Below the pieces are notes generated by a model, which was not told where the DNA came from, did no database searches, and worked only from the letters and a program-made list of their open reading frames with translations. Made by a program: the position numbers and the translations under genes. Shown here in pieces: positions 17,183 through 26,812 of a DNA stretch of 64,000 nucleotides. Within the stretch, counting starts at the first letter, position 1; each line of letters begins with the position of its first letter. The stretch covers positions 434,001 through 498,000 of the forward strand of contig CAWIGL010000002.1 in assembly GCA_963835595.1 (NCBI GenBank), written 5' to 3'. The stretch is from CAWEPK01 sp963835595 (GTDB lineage Bacteria; Desulfobacterota; Syntrophorhabdia; Syntrophorhabdales; WCHB1-27).

Positions 17183-17357
17183 CTTTTTAACACATCACGG
17201 CCTGCGCGCGCAATAACATTTGAGGATACAGCGCTTATCGACAGCGGGCGCGGCCCCCTAAGGAGACTTTAAAGAACCAGGTCTCAGAGAACCTTGACAT
17301 TCGCCGATCATTGCCTGGCGGCGGATAACAGGTCCGAAAAAAAATTACCCCCAGCTA

Positions 17358-17387
17358 TTGACAAAAAAGCAATGCGCCCATTATATT
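17358..17387 (+). promoter_or_regulatory. groESL promoter (sigma70 type)
   Basis: A -35 TTGACA (17358-17363), 18-bp spacer and -10 TATATT (17382-17387) lie directly before the CIRCE-like repeat, the arrangement seen in HrcA-controlled groESL operons. Confidence 0.78.
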
Positions 17388-17391
17388 ATTT

Positions 17392-17418
17392 TTAGCAATC
17401 GTTCCGGCGGATTGCTAT
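17392..17418. promoter_or_regulatory. CIRCE-like operator (HrcA site), variant arms
   Basis: TTAGCAATC - 9 bases - GATTGCTAT matches the CIRCE consensus TTAGCACTC-N9-GAGTGCTAA in spacing and symmetry. The paired substitution of AAT/ATT for ACT/AGT keeps the dyad, and only the last base breaks it. Position immediately after the -10 box supports repression by HrcA, released on heat shock. Confidence 0.8.
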
Positions 17419-17447
17419 TTCCAAAATCAAGAAAGGAGTGTGATACG

Positions 17448-17738
17448 ATGAAGGTCAAACCATTACAGGACAGACTGGTGATCAAGAGGATCGAGGAGGA
17501 GGAGAAGACTAAGGGCGGCATCATCATCCCCGACGCAGCCAAAGAGAAGCCCCAGGAAGGGCGCGTGATAGCGGTGGGCGACGGCAAGGTGCTCGAAAGC
17601 GGCAAGAGGTCTCCTTTATCCGTGAAAGTCGGCGACAAGATTCTCTTCGGAAAATATTCGGGATCGGAGATAAAAATCGACGGCGAGGAGCATCTCATCC
17701 TGAGAGAAGACGACGTTCTTGCCGTAATCGAAGATTAA
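17448..17738 (+). CDS. groES: Co-chaperonin GroES
   Basis: A 96-residue ring-forming lid of the GroEL folding chamber. The start at 17448 follows GAAAGGAG and begins MKVKPLQDRLVIKR; the longer frame from 17358 is upstream DNA containing the promoter and operator. The mobile loop EEEEKTKGGIIIPD and the terminal LREDDVLAVIED are typical. It forms an operon with groEL, whose ATG is 18 bp downstream after AAGGAGG. The upstream promoter and CIRCE-like site imply HrcA control. Confidence 0.97.
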   Translation: MKVKPLQDRLVIKRIEEEEKTKGGIIIPDAAKEKPQEGRVIAVGDGKVLESGKRSPLSVKVGDKILFGKYSGSEIKIDGEEHLILREDDVLAVIED

Positions 17739-17756
17739 TATTAAGGAGGAGTCATA

Positions 17757-19388
17757 ATGGCTAAAGAGATCTTATACGATCAGAAGGCAAGAGAATCACT
17801 CCTGAAAGGCGTGAATACGCTTGCCGATGCGGTTAAGGTTACGCTCGGCCCCAAGGGGCGCAACGTGATCCTTGAGAAGACCTTCGGCTCGCCTACCGTC
17901 ACCAAGGACGGCGTTACCGTTGCAAAAGAAGTGGAGCTTGAGGACAAGTTCGAGAACATGGGCGCCCAGATGGTCAAGGAAGTCGCGAGCAAGACCTCCG
18001 ACGTAGCCGGCGACGGCACGACCACCGCCACGGTGCTCGCCCAGGCGATCTACAAGGAAGGCGCAAAGCTGGTGGCTGCCGGCCACAACCCGATGGAGCT
18101 GAAGCGGGGCATCGATAAGGCGGTCGAGGTCGTCATCGAAGAGCTGAAGAAGCTCTCCAAGCCGACGAAGGACCAGAAGGAGATCGCCCAGGTAGGGACC
18201 ATCTCCGCGAACAACGACGAGACCATCGGCAACATCATCGCCGAGGCGATGAGCAAGGTGGGGAAAGAGGGCGTCATCACGGTCGAAGAGGCCAAGAGCA
18301 TGGAGACGACCCTGGACATCGTCGAAGGCATGCAGTTCGACAAGGGCTACATCTCTCCGTATTTCGTCACGAACCCCGACAAGATGGAGACGGTCCTTGA
18401 CGAGCCGGTCATCCTCATCAACGAGAAGAAGATAAGCACGATGAAAGACCTTCTGCCTATCCTGGAGCAGGTCGCTAAGATGGGCAGGTCGCTCCTTGTC
18501 ATCTCCGAGGACGTCGAGGGCGAGGCCCTGGCGACCCTCGTAGTCAACAAGCTGAGGGGCACCCTGAAGGTGGCTGCGGTAAAGGCGCCCGGCTTCGGCG
18601 ACAGAAGGAAGGCCATGCTCGAAGATATCGCGGTCCTTTCGGGCGGCCAGGTAGTCTCCGAAGAGCTCGGCATAAAGCTGGAGAGCATAAGCCTGAAAGA
18701 CCTGGGGAACGCAAAGCGCGTCGTGATCGACAAGGATAACACGACGATCGTGGACGGCGCCGGCGACAAGAAGGAGATCGAGGCCCGCGTCAAGCAGATC
18801 AGGACCCAGATCGAGGAGACCACCTCCGACTACGACAGGGAGAAGCTCCAGGAAAGGCTCGCCAAGCTGGTCGGCGGCGTCGCAGTCATCAACGTCGGGG
18901 CAGCAACGGAGACGGAGATGAAGGAGAAAAAGGCCCGCGTAGAGGACGCCCTGAACGCCACGAAAGCGGCGGTCGAAGAAGGCGTGATCCCCGGCGGCGG
19001 CGTAGGCTTCATCCGCTCGATCGACAAGCTCGACAAGCTCAACCTGCAAGGCGAGCGGCAGGGCGGCGTAAAGATCGTGAAGAAGGCCCTGGAAGAGCCG
19101 ATCAGGTGGATCGCGCAGAATGCGGGCCACGACGGCTCGATCATAGTCGAGAAGGTCAAGAACGGCAAGGGCAACTTCGGGTTCGACGCAGCCAAAGAAG
19201 AGTACGTGGACGACATGATGGCTGCCGGCATCATGGACCCGACGAAGGTGGCGCGGACGGCGCTTCAGAACGCGGCGTCGGTTGCGGCACTGCTGCTCAC
19301 GACGGAGGCGATGATCGCGGAGAAGCCGAAGGAAAAGGCGCCTTATCCCCCTATGCCTCCGGGAGGCGGCATGGAAGGCATGTACTAA
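17757..19388 (+). CDS. groEL: Chaperonin GroEL
   Basis: A 543-residue chaperonin that folds proteins in an ATP-driven double ring. Hallmarks are VTLGPKGRNVILEK near residue 26, DVAGDGTTTATVLAQAI near 83, the apical-domain VEGMQFDKGYISPYFVTN and the C-terminal GGM-type tail (PPGGGMEGMY). Length is normal and no frameshift is seen. It is the last gene of the groESL operon and is followed by a strong intrinsic terminator. Long antisense frames across it are codon-bias shadows. Confidence 0.98.
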   Translation: MAKEILYDQKARESLLKGVNTLADAVKVTLGPKGRNVILEKTFGSPTVTKDGVTVAKEVELEDKFENMGAQMVKEVASKTSDVAGDGTTTATVLAQAIYKEGAKLVAAGHNPMELKRGIDKAVEVVIEELKKLSKPTKDQKEIAQVGTISANNDETIGNIIAEAMSKVGKEGVITVEEAKSMETTLDIVEGMQFDKGYISPYFVTNPDKMETVLDEPVILINEKKISTMKDLLPILEQVAKMGRSLLVISEDVEGEALATLVVNKLRGTLKVAAVKAPGFGDRRKAMLEDIAVLSGGQVVSEELGIKLESISLKDLGNAKRVVIDKDNTTIVDGAGDKKEIEARVKQIRTQIEETTSDYDREKLQERLAKLVGGVAVINVGAATETEMKEKKARVEDALNATKAAVEEGVIPGGGVGFIRSIDKLDKLNLQGERQGGVKIVKKALEEPIRWIAQNAGHDGSIIVEKVKNGKGNFGFDAAKEEYVDDMMAAGIMDPTKVARTALQNAASVAALLLTTEAMIAEKPKEKAPYPPMPPGGGMEGMY

Positions 19389-19411
19389 GAGGCGCAAGGC
19401 GACAAGGATGA

Positions 19412-19447
19412 GAGGAGGGGGGCTGCTTTCAGCCCCCCTCTTTTTTT
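19412..19447 (+). terminator. Rho-independent terminator of groESL
   Basis: GAGGGGGGCTG and CAGCCCCCCTC pair across a short TTT-type loop and run into a T7 tract, 24 bp after the groEL stop. It is a textbook intrinsic terminator. Confidence 0.9.
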
Positions 19448-19507
19448 AACGAAAGATTAACCGTTCGTGAATGGAAAAGGTATGAAGCCGATCGGGTATA
19501 ATATAAC

Positions 19508-20789
19508 ATGGACGGCGTGACAGCGATTATCCTCGGCGGCGGCCGGGGCACGCGGCTATATCCGCTGACGCTCAAGCGGGCCAAGCCGGCTGTCGGCTTC
19601 GCGGGCAAATACAGGATCATCGACATCCCCCTGTCGAACTGCATCAACTCGGGGATCAAGCGCATCTTCGTCCTCACCCAGTTCTTATCTGCGAGCCTCC
19701 ACCGCCATATCATGCAGACGTACCGCTTCGACGAGTTCAGCGACGGTTTCGTCGATATCCTGGCTGCGGAGCAGACCGCCCAGCGGAGCGACTGGTTCCA
19801 GGGGCCGGCCGACGCAGTGCGGGCGACCATGGACCATACCCTGCGCTACCGCTCGGACGAGATACTCATACTCTCTGGCGACCAGCTATACCGCAATGGA
19901 CTTCGCCGAGCTTATCCGATCGCACAGAGAGTCGCAGGCGGACGTCACGATCTGCGTCTGCCCCGTAGAGAGGGCGGAGGCGAGGCGGATGGGGCTCGTA
20001 GGCGTAGACGGCTCGCGCATCGTGCAGCGGTTCGCGGAGAAGCCGGGGGATGACCGCGTAATCGATACCTTTTCCGTCCCTCCGGGGTTTTTCCCGGAGG
20101 AGGCGCAGGTACTGCCTGAGAGCTTCCTCGGCTCGATGGGCATTTACGTCTTCAGGCCGGAGGTACTCCAGAAGGCGCTCACCGGTAACGGCGCTAACGA
20201 CTTCGGCACAGGCATATTCGAATGGTCTATCAAGCATTGCAAAGTGGCGGCTTACCCTTTTGCCGGCTACTGGCGGGACATCGGGACTGTGCAGGCCTTC
20301 TTCGAGGCCAATATCGGTCTGGCGAAGCCGGTGCTCGCCTTCAACCTCTACGCGCCCCGCTGGCCTATCTACACACGCTGCCGTCCCCTGCCCCCGAGCC
20401 GCGTGATCGGCTCGGAGATACGCGACAGCCTGCTCTGCGAGGGTTCTTACATTATCAAATCCAAGGTGACCGATTCGGTCGTCGGGGTGCGCAGCATAGT
20501 CCGGGAGGGTACGACGCTCGACCAGGTGGTGCTGCTCGGGGAGGACTTCTACGAAGGGGAGCAGCTTGTCACGGGCGAAGGCGCGGCGGCTGCGGGCGTG
20601 CACATGGGCATAGGGAGGAACTGCGTCATCGAGAGGGTCATCATAGACAAGAACGTCCATATAGGCGACGGCGTCACGATAAGGGCAAAGCCGGGGGGCG
20701 AGTCTTATCAGAGGGAAAACTACTGGGTCCGGGACGGCATCACGGTGATACCCAAAAGCGTGGTGATACCGGCCGGCACGCATATATAG
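19508..20789 (+). CDS. glgC: Glucose-1-phosphate adenylyltransferase (ADP-glucose synthase), one frameshift
   Basis: It makes ADP-glucose from ATP and glucose 1-phosphate, the committed step of bacterial glycogen synthesis. The N-terminal frame has the nucleotide motif ILGGGRGTRLYPLT and the regulatory/substrate segment KPAVGFAGKYRIIDIPLSNC. The second frame holds the rest of the nucleotidyltransferase domain (GYWRDIGT) and the left-handed beta-helix (SVVGVRSIV, RVIIDKN). The frames join at LSGDQLYR: one extra A in CGCAATGG at 19895-19896 diverts the frame, and deleting it restores RMDFAELI. The corrected length is about 426 residues, normal for GlgC. No internal stop besides the shift, so an assembly error is more likely than decay. 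Confidence 0.92.
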
Positions 20790-20821
20790 AATCTGCCGAC
20801 CTTTGCGAGAAAAACGGTGCT

Positions 20822-21730
20822 TTACGCAACCGGCGGGCCTTGGAGCGTCACCTCCCCTGCCCTGCCCCGGATCGTGCCGTAGATGCACGCGCAGACGGGC
20901 GGCTTCTCTTCCGCCTTTACGCGGGCTGCTATATCGATGAGCCGCTCGAAGCGGTATCCTGCCTCCAGGCTTTGCTCGATGAAGGATGCAAGGAAGGGCG
21001 TCCAGCGGTTGCCCTCAAGCTCCGTATGGACGGACATGATGTTAAGCCCGTCTTGAAGCGAGTCCGCGAAGAAGCGGGCGAGCCTCGATTGCTCCTTCCC
21101 CTCAAGCCCCACCATCTCGTCCAAAGTAGGCAAAGTCGAAGGCATCTGGAGCACCTTGAACGTCCTTCCCCCCATGCTGGGATAGAACGGACCCGTCCCC
21201 CTCGTATCGCTTGTGTGTGAAAAGCCCTCCGCCTCGAAGAAGGCAAGGGCATGGGCGTTTATCATCCAGCCGGGCGCAGCGAACGAGACGGGCTTCCTGC
21301 CAAGGAGCGCCTCGTATGTCCCCACCGCCTCACGCAGCGTCTTCTCGGTGGCTGCCCGGTCCATATGCTTTATGTGGTCGTGCCAGTAGACGTGGTCGAG
21401 GCCGTGGATGCCCAGCTCATGGCCCCTTGCCGCGACCTCGCCCAGAAGCTCCGGGTTTCCTTTGGCGATCTGCGCGCCGGGCAGGAGCAGTCCCCTCATC
21501 AGGGTCTTGACGCCGTATGTCTCCAGGACCCCGACCCTCTGCGCCTTCGAGAGAAAGCCCCGCCGGGTGAAGACCCGCTTTACGGTCCAGCCCGTGTGGT
21601 CTTTCCCCATGGGGACGAAGAAGCTCGCCCGCAGCTTGAGGCGGTCGAACAGGTCGAGCAGGCGGCCCACCCCGTGCCTCATCCCTTCGAAGGTATCGAC
21701 GTGGACCTGAAGCCCTATGACCTTGCGCAT
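20822..21730 (-). CDS. arnD: 4-deoxy-4-formamido-L-arabinose-phosphoundecaprenol deformylase (ArnD-like)
   Basis: A 302-residue polysaccharide-deacetylase (NodB-homology) enzyme. In the ArnD branch it removes the formyl group from undecaprenyl-phosphate Ara4FN before transfer to lipid A. The first catalytic block VHVDTFEGM holds the Asp, RASFFVPMGKDHTGW is ArnD-like, and GHELGIHGLDHVYWHDHI carries the metal-binding histidines; FAAPGW follows. The start overlaps the arnA stop by ATGA, so it is the last gene of arnT-arnC-arnA-arnD. Family length is about 296-300. Confidence 0.88.
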   Translation of the reverse strand: MRKVIGLQVHVDTFEGMRHGVGRLLDLFDRLKLRASFFVPMGKDHTGWTVKRVFTRRGFLSKAQRVGVLETYGVKTLMRGLLLPGAQIAKGNPELLGEVAARGHELGIHGLDHVYWHDHIKHMDRAATEKTLREAVGTYEALLGRKPVSFAAPGWMINAHALAFFEAEGFSHTSDTRGTGPFYPSMGGRTFKVLQMPSTLPTLDEMVGLEGKEQSRLARFFADSLQDGLNIMSVHTELEGNRWTPFLASFIEQSLEAGYRFERLIDIAARVKAEEKPPVCACIYGTIRGRAGEVTLQGPPVA

Positions 21731-23680
21731 CAGCAGCCGGCTGCTTTCGGTTCCAGGTAGTAATCAAGGGTTTTGCGAAGCGCGGTATCGAGGTCTACCT
21801 GCGGCTCCCACCCGAGGATCTCGCGGGCCTTCCTGATGGAGGGCACCCTGCGGTTGATGTCCTGATACCCCTTGCCGTAAAAGTCGCCCGACGAGACCTC
21901 GATGATGTCCGACATCTTCTTGCCTGCGTTGCCGGGGTAGGCGGCAAAAAGGTCCCTGAGCTTATATGCCAGCTCCTTGATCGTCGCCTCGTTCCTGGGG
22001 TTGCCTATGTTGAATATCTCGCCGTTGCAGACATCGTTCTTGTTCTCGATGATCCTCATGAGGCCGTCTATGCCGTCGTCCACGTAGGTGAAGCACCTTT
22101 TCTGCCCCCCGCCGTCAACGAGGCGGATGGCTTCGCCGTGGATGAGGCTCGATATGAACTGCGTGACCACCCTGGAGCTGCCTTCCTTCTCAGGCTCAAG
22201 GGTCAGATCGTCGAGCTTCGGCCCTATCCAGTTGAAGGGCCGAAAAAGGGTGAAGCGAAGCCCTTTCTGGAAGCCGTACGCCCATATGACGCGGTCGAGG
22301 AGCTGCTTCGAGACGCTGTAGATCCAGCGCTGCTTGTTGATCGGCCCGACCACGAGGGGGCTTTCGTCCTCGTTGAACTCCTCGTCGGGGCACATGCCGT
22401 AAACCTCCGATGTCGAGGGGAAGATCAAGCCTTCTGTTGTACTTCACGCACTGGCGGACGATTGCCAGGTTTTCCTCGAAGTCGAGTCCGAACACCCTGA
22501 GCGGCTCCCTGACATAAGTGGCAGGCGTCGCTATGGCTACGAGCGGAAGGACCACGTCGCACTTCTTCACGTGGTACTCGATCCACTCCTTGTTGATCGA
22601 TATATCGCCCTCGACGAAGTGGAAGCACCGGTTGCCGTGGCACTTGTCCAGCTTGTCGTCCCGTATGTCCATGCCGTAGACCTCCCAGTCCTTCTCCTCC
22701 AGGATGTGGCTGGCCAGGCTGTTCCCGATGAATCCGTTGACGCCAAGTATCAGTATCTTCAAGATTTGCCTCCTAAGAATTTCATGTCGGGACCGTGCAG
22801 GCGAGACGAAGGCGTCTGCGCCCATCTCGCCTTCGCCTTCCGCCTGGAGCGACGCGACGCGCAGTAAGCCGTCCCCCGCCTTTATAAGAAGGGGATTCGT
22901 AGAGACCACCGTTCCGGGGCGCCCAACGGCTGCCCCTTCCTCCGGTACCGCCTTCCAGATGAAGAGCTTCCGGCCGTTCAGAAAGGTGTAAGCGCCGGGG
23001 TAAGGATGGGTTACCGCCCTTATAAGATTATAGATGCCGGTTGCGTTTTTTCCCCAGTCGATTACGCCGTCCTCCGGCTTGCGCCCGCCGTAATAGGAAG
23101 ATGCGCCGATCTGGGGTCTTCTTTCGAGCCTGCCCGCCTCAAGCTGGGGCAGTACCTCGCGCATCAGCCCGCCCGCTGCGGAGGCGAGCTTCCGGGCCAG
23201 GCTTTCGGCCGTATCCTCAAAGGCGATCTCGACCTCCCTCTGGCCCACTATATCCCCTGCGTCCGGCTTTACCTCCATCACGTGGAGGGTTACCCCCGTC
23301 CGCTTCTCGCCTTCTATCAAGACCCAATTGACGGGGCAGCGGCCGCGGAACTTGGGCAGCAGCGAGCCGTGGAGGTTGAGGGGCGCGATCCTCGGTATGT
23401 CGAGGATTTCTTTGGGCAGCATGTGCCTGTAATAGAAGGAGAAGAGGTAATCGGGGTCGAGGGCGCGGATGCGTCCTATCCACGAGGGGTCGCCCAGGGA
23501 GTCGGGGTCGAAGACGGGTATGGCGTGCTCTTCCGCAAGGACCCTGGGCGTGCGGAACCAGATCTCCTCTTCGGGGTCGTCCTTATGGGTGAAGAGGGCC
23601 GACACGGATATGCGGCTTCGCAGCAGGGCCTCCAGGCAGACGTAGCCGATCTCATGATATCCGAGGACGACCGCCTTCAC
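21730..23680 (-). CDS. arnA: Bifunctional UDP-L-Ara4N formyltransferase / UDP-glucuronate decarboxylating dehydrogenase, one frameshift
   Basis: ArnA oxidatively decarboxylates UDP-glucuronate and N-formylates UDP-Ara4N. Residues 1 to about 300 are the formyltransferase, with the Asn-His-Asp site in LNLHGSLLPKFRG and KPDAGDI. A short linker leads to the dehydrogenase (VNGFIGNSL Rossmann motif, PSTSEVYGMC with the Glu, and YSVSKQLLD with the Tyr/Lys pair). The frame breaks at VKYNRRL: one extra T near 22428-22431 must be removed to read RRLIFPSTSE. The restored length is about 649 residues against 660 in E. coli. It overlaps arnC and arnD by 4 bp on each side. The fused architecture makes the assignment strong. 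Confidence 0.9.
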
Positions 23681-24606
23681 AGGAGTTCCTTTTTCACGAT
23701 GAACCTGGGCCTTCTGCGCACCTCCTGGAATATCCTCCCTATGTACTCACCGATGATGCCGAGGGCGAAGATCTGGATGCCCATGAAGAAGAACAGGATG
23801 GCGAAGAGCGTGAAGAGGCCCTCCGACTCGGGGCCTACGATGAGCCGGCGGACGAGCAGGAGGACGGCGAAAAACAGCCCCAAAAACGCGATGACGACGC
23901 CGAGGATGCCGATAAACTGTATCGGCAGGAGGGAAAAACCCGTCATCAGGTCGAAATTGAGACGCATCAGGCGGAAAAGACCGTACTTGGAGACCCCCTT
24001 CTTCCGCTCGGCGTGGCCGACCTCGATCTCGATGAACCTCCTGGCGTAGGTATTGGCGAGGGCGGGGATGAAGCTCGACGACTCCTGGCAGAGGTTGATG
24101 GAGTCGATCACATCCCGGCTGTACCCCCTCAACATGCAGCCGTAGTCCCTGAGCTTTGCCCCTACGAGGCGCGAGGTAATCTTATTGACGAACCATGAAG
24201 GCCACCGGCGGAAGATCGAATCCTGCCTGCCCCTCCTGTACGTGGCAACCACGTCGTACCCCTCGTCGGCCTTCTCGACGAGGCGGGGTATCTCTTCCGG
24301 GGGGTTCTGCAGGTCGGCGTCGATGGTGACTACCACCTTGCCCCCGGCCCGCTCGAAGCCGGCGAAGAGCGCCATGTGCTGCCCGTAATTCCTGTTGAAC
24401 TCGATGACCTTGACCCTGGCATCGCGCTGCCGGAAGCCCTCGATCATCTCCTGCGTCCTGTCGGTGCTCCCATCGTTGATATAAATGATCTCGTAGGACC
24501 GCCCGGTCGATGAGAGGACGGCGCCGAGCCGCTCGTTCAGCTCCCCGAGCGATTCTTCCTCGTTCAGGATGGGCACCAGGACCGATATATCGACCCTACT
24601 TTCCAT
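23677..24606 (-). CDS. arnC: Undecaprenyl-phosphate Ara4FN transferase-like GT2 (ArnC)
   Basis: A 309-residue membrane glycosyltransferase that in the Arn pathway moves formamido-arabinose from UDP to undecaprenyl phosphate. The GT2 core has VPILNEEESL, YINDGSTD and IDADLQNPPEE, and the QESSSF segment is polyprenyl-phosphate-transferase-like. Two C-terminal membrane segments (about 230-252 and 262-290) anchor it. It overlaps arnT by 11 bp and arnA by 4 bp. The close relatives are DPM1-like enzymes; the ArnC call rests on the locus. Confidence 0.88.
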   Translation of the reverse strand: MESRVDISVLVPILNEEESLGELNERLGAVLSSTGRSYEIIYINDGSTDRTQEMIEGFRQRDARVKVIEFNRNYGQHMALFAGFERAGGKVVVTIDADLQNPPEEIPRLVEKADEGYDVVATYRRGRQDSIFRRWPSWFVNKITSRLVGAKLRDYGCMLRGYSRDVIDSINLCQESSSFIPALANTYARRFIEIEVGHAERKKGVSKYGLFRLMRLNFDLMTGFSLLPIQFIGILGVVIAFLGLFFAVLLLVRRLIVGPESEGLFTLFAILFFFMGIQIFALGIIGEYIGRIFQEVRRRPRFIVKKELL

Positions 24607-26137
24607 CTTTCCTCATAAAAATCGAGTAGTTGTCCCTCTCGTACTGAGCCTTCTTCGAAAAGGTAAAAAGCGGCCTGAGCTTATCCGCGCTTCCGTACTT
24701 GTCTTCGGCGATGACTATTATATCATCTTTTTTCAAAAGCGCATCATCGGGGCCGGAGATGGCCTTGACCGGTCTTCCCATATAGAAGATAAGGGCAGGA
24801 GATTTGAAGCCGTAGGTGCAGACCGTGGTCGTTTCCGGCACCTCGCCCAGTTGGTCGGTAATCAAGCGGACCGAGTTGGAGGTCCGGTCCATGACGGGCA
24901 TGTAGAGGGTGTGGTAGACGACCCCCAGTATCACGAGGTACATGAAAAGTGCCGGGAAGTTCTTTGCCGGCGACTTGATGAGAACGGAAAGCACGAAAAA
25001 AAGGCCGCAGGCGACGAGGACGGCAACGAGCCCCACAAAGAGGGGCGTGCTTCCCGCGAACATCAGGGCGACGAGGGGCACCCGCGCACGGGCCGGGAAG
25101 AGGAGCAGCGGCAGCGCAACAAGGACGGCCCCGAATATGCAGAAAATCAGCCTTGTCCATCGCCCTTCCGCCAGGGCGTACCACCGCTCCTTGAGGTAAA
25201 CGCCCACCAGGAGGGCGCAGGCGGGGTAGCACGAGAGCAGGTAAATGGCGCGCTTGCTCTTCGATATGTCGAAAAAGACGAAGGTCAGGAGGAACCAGAT
25301 GAGGGGGAGCCAAAGCTTGCGCTTGTACGCGAAGAAGGCGGCGAAAGGCAGGACGAGGCTCCACGGCAGGAAGTTGAAGAAGAGCTTGTGTAAATAGTAC
25401 CAGAATGGCTCGATGTGGTCGAAGCCGGTGGCGAACCTGGCGATGTTCTGGTGGAAGATGAACTCGTCGGTATAGGCCTTTCCCGCGAGGATGAACCAGA
25501 CGGACGCGACGGCAGCCGAAAGGAGGCAGCCGGCCGTCAGCGGCAGGAACATGCGGCGCACGCGCTTCGTCGCTACGCAGTAAAGGAAGAGGACGGCCAG
25601 GGGCACGACCAGGCCGGCCGGTCCCTTGCTCAGGACCGCGCCGGCGCAGGGCAGGAGCGCCAGTGGCAGGAGCCACTTACGGTCCTTCTCTATACAGAGA
25701 TATCCGAAGATGATGCCGGCGCCGATGAGGAGGGCAAAGGTCATGTCCATGACCGATTCCCTCGCGTTGCCCAGGAACTGGTAGTTCGTGGCCAGGATCA
25801 GGGCCGACAGGAAGCCCGATACCTCGTGATCGACGGTCCTGCCCAACAGGTAAACGAGCAGGAGCAGAAGGAGGGCGGCCACTGCCGAAGGTATGCGCGC
25901 AGAAAACTCGTTGACCTTGCCGGTGACCTTTGCGGCCGCGACGATGAGCCACGGGTGGAAGGGCGGTTTCTCAAGATAGGGAACGCCGTTCAGGTAGGGG
26001 TGTATGTAGTCGCCCCGCGCCATCATCTCCCTGGCCATTATGGCCTGCCTCGGCTCGTCGGGGTCCCACAGGGATGTGCTGCCGAGGCCGTGGATGAAAA
26101 GGACGTAGGCGAGGCAGAGGATCAGGAGCGTTCTCAT
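24596..26137 (-). CDS. arnT: ArnT-like lipid A aminoarabinose transferase / GT-C glycosyltransferase
   Basis: A 513-residue polytopic GT-C enzyme (PMT/ArnT superfamily). The first periplasmic loop has the catalytic-type acidic motif STSLWDPDEPRQA near residue 20, followed by YLNGVPYLEKPPF; about 11-12 membrane segments precede a soluble periplasmic tail. ArnT transfers L-Ara4N from undecaprenyl phosphate onto lipid A phosphates, lowering the negative charge of the outer membrane. It is the first gene of the minus-strand arn operon. The context of arnC, arnA and arnD supports this over a generic dolichol-type mannosyltransferase. No arnB or arnE/F is in the window. Confidence 0.85.
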   Translation of the reverse strand: MRTLLILCLAYVLFIHGLGSTSLWDPDEPRQAIMAREMMARGDYIHPYLNGVPYLEKPPFHPWLIVAAAKVTGKVNEFSARIPSAVAALLLLLLVYLLGRTVDHEVSGFLSALILATNYQFLGNARESVMDMTFALLIGAGIIFGYLCIEKDRKWLLPLALLPCAGAVLSKGPAGLVVPLAVLFLYCVATKRVRRMFLPLTAGCLLSAAVASVWFILAGKAYTDEFIFHQNIARFATGFDHIEPFWYYLHKLFFNFLPWSLVLPFAAFFAYKRKLWLPLIWFLLTFVFFDISKSKRAIYLLSCYPACALLVGVYLKERWYALAEGRWTRLIFCIFGAVLVALPLLLFPARARVPLVALMFAGSTPLFVGLVAVLVACGLFFVLSVLIKSPAKNFPALFMYLVILGVVYHTLYMPVMDRTSNSVRLITDQLGEVPETTTVCTYGFKSPALIFYMGRPVKAISGPDDALLKKDDIIVIAEDKYGSADKLRPLFTFSKKAQYERDNYSIFMRKDGK

Positions 26138-26174
26138 TAAAACCCGGAATTATAAGACGAATATACGCAATATT

Positions 26175-26340
26175 TCAAGTCCTTTCTGGGGGCCGGGGCA
26201 GGACGGGATCTTTTCGCGGCTTGCTTCGTCATCGCGTTCAGCGTGAGTCCTCACGTACACAAGGAGTACGCTCCGGCTCGCGCCTCCCCGATTCCTAGCC
26301 ATCCACGAAAACCTCTCCGCCCTGCCCCGGCCCCGGGCGT
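26175..26340. repeat. Intergenic foldback element A (GC-rich complementary ends, TAC/GTA core)
   Basis: The 237-bp gap between arnT and the GlcG-like gene is mostly one foldback unit. Its ends, GGGGCCGGGGCAGG and CCTGCCCCGGCCCC, are complementary, and in the middle GTAC arms surround a short loop (CACGTACACAAGGAGTACG). Read on the minus strand, the core resembles the element at 41780-41943 in layout and in words such as GGAGGCG and TACGT. The ends and core are visible; the family relation is inference. No gene is apparent here. Confidence 0.5.
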
Positions 26341-26374
26341 CCGCCAAGCGCCGTATTTCTGGCCTGCGCTTCCC

Positions 26375-26812
26375 TTACTTTCCTAGGGCGTTCGCGCCTG
26401 CCTGCGCGGCCTGCGAGTCCTGCAGGGATGTCATGCCGCTTACGCCGATGGCGCCTATGATCTTGCCGTCCCGCACCAGCGGAAGGCCCCCCTCGATGGG
26501 CGTCACGCCGGGCATCCTCAATATCGCCATCCGGCCGCCCGCCACGGCGTCCTCAAACGCCTTGCTCGGCCGCTTGAACATCGCGGCGGTACGGGCCTTT
26601 TCAATCGCCACTTCGACGCTGGCGGTCTGCGTGTCGTCCATGCGCTCGAGCATGACGAGCAGCCCGCGCGTATCGACGACCGCGATCACGAACGTCCAGC
26701 CGTTCTTTTTCGCCTCTGCCTCCGCTGCCGCCGCGACCTTCTTTGCGACGGCGAGGGTGACGTCGCTGCCGTAAACCGGCGGCTGCCCTGCCGATACGGT
26801 AGGTTTTTTCAT
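26375..26812 (-). CDS. GlcG/HbpS-family (DUF336) heme-binding-like protein
   Basis: A 145-residue single-domain protein of the GlcG/HbpS family. Visible motifs are VIAVVDTRGLLVMLERMD near residue 43, AIEKARTAAMFKRPS near 68, and GGLPLVRDGKIIGAIGVSG near 108. Members bind heme or corrinoid/cobalamin-related ligands, act as redox sensors, or occur as uncharacterised parts of glycolate and propanediol operons. GGAGG precedes the ATG. It is monocistronic here and its precise role is unknown. Confidence 0.85.
   Translation of the reverse strand: MKKPTVSAGQPPVYGSDVTLAVAKKVAAAAEAEAKKNGWTFVIAVVDTRGLLVMLERMDDTQTASVEVAIEKARTAAMFKRPSKAFEDAVAGGRMAILRMPGVTPIEGGLPLVRDGKIIGAIGVSGMTSLQDSQAAQAGANALGK

Noticed and set aside
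17796..19397. 533-residue minus-strand frame across groEL
   Set aside because: Codon-bias shadow of groEL; no recognisable domain and no ribosome-binding site.
19890..19900. Programmed frameshifting in glgC
   Set aside because: No slippery heptamer or downstream structure, and similar breaks are scattered across unrelated genes, so sequence error fits better.
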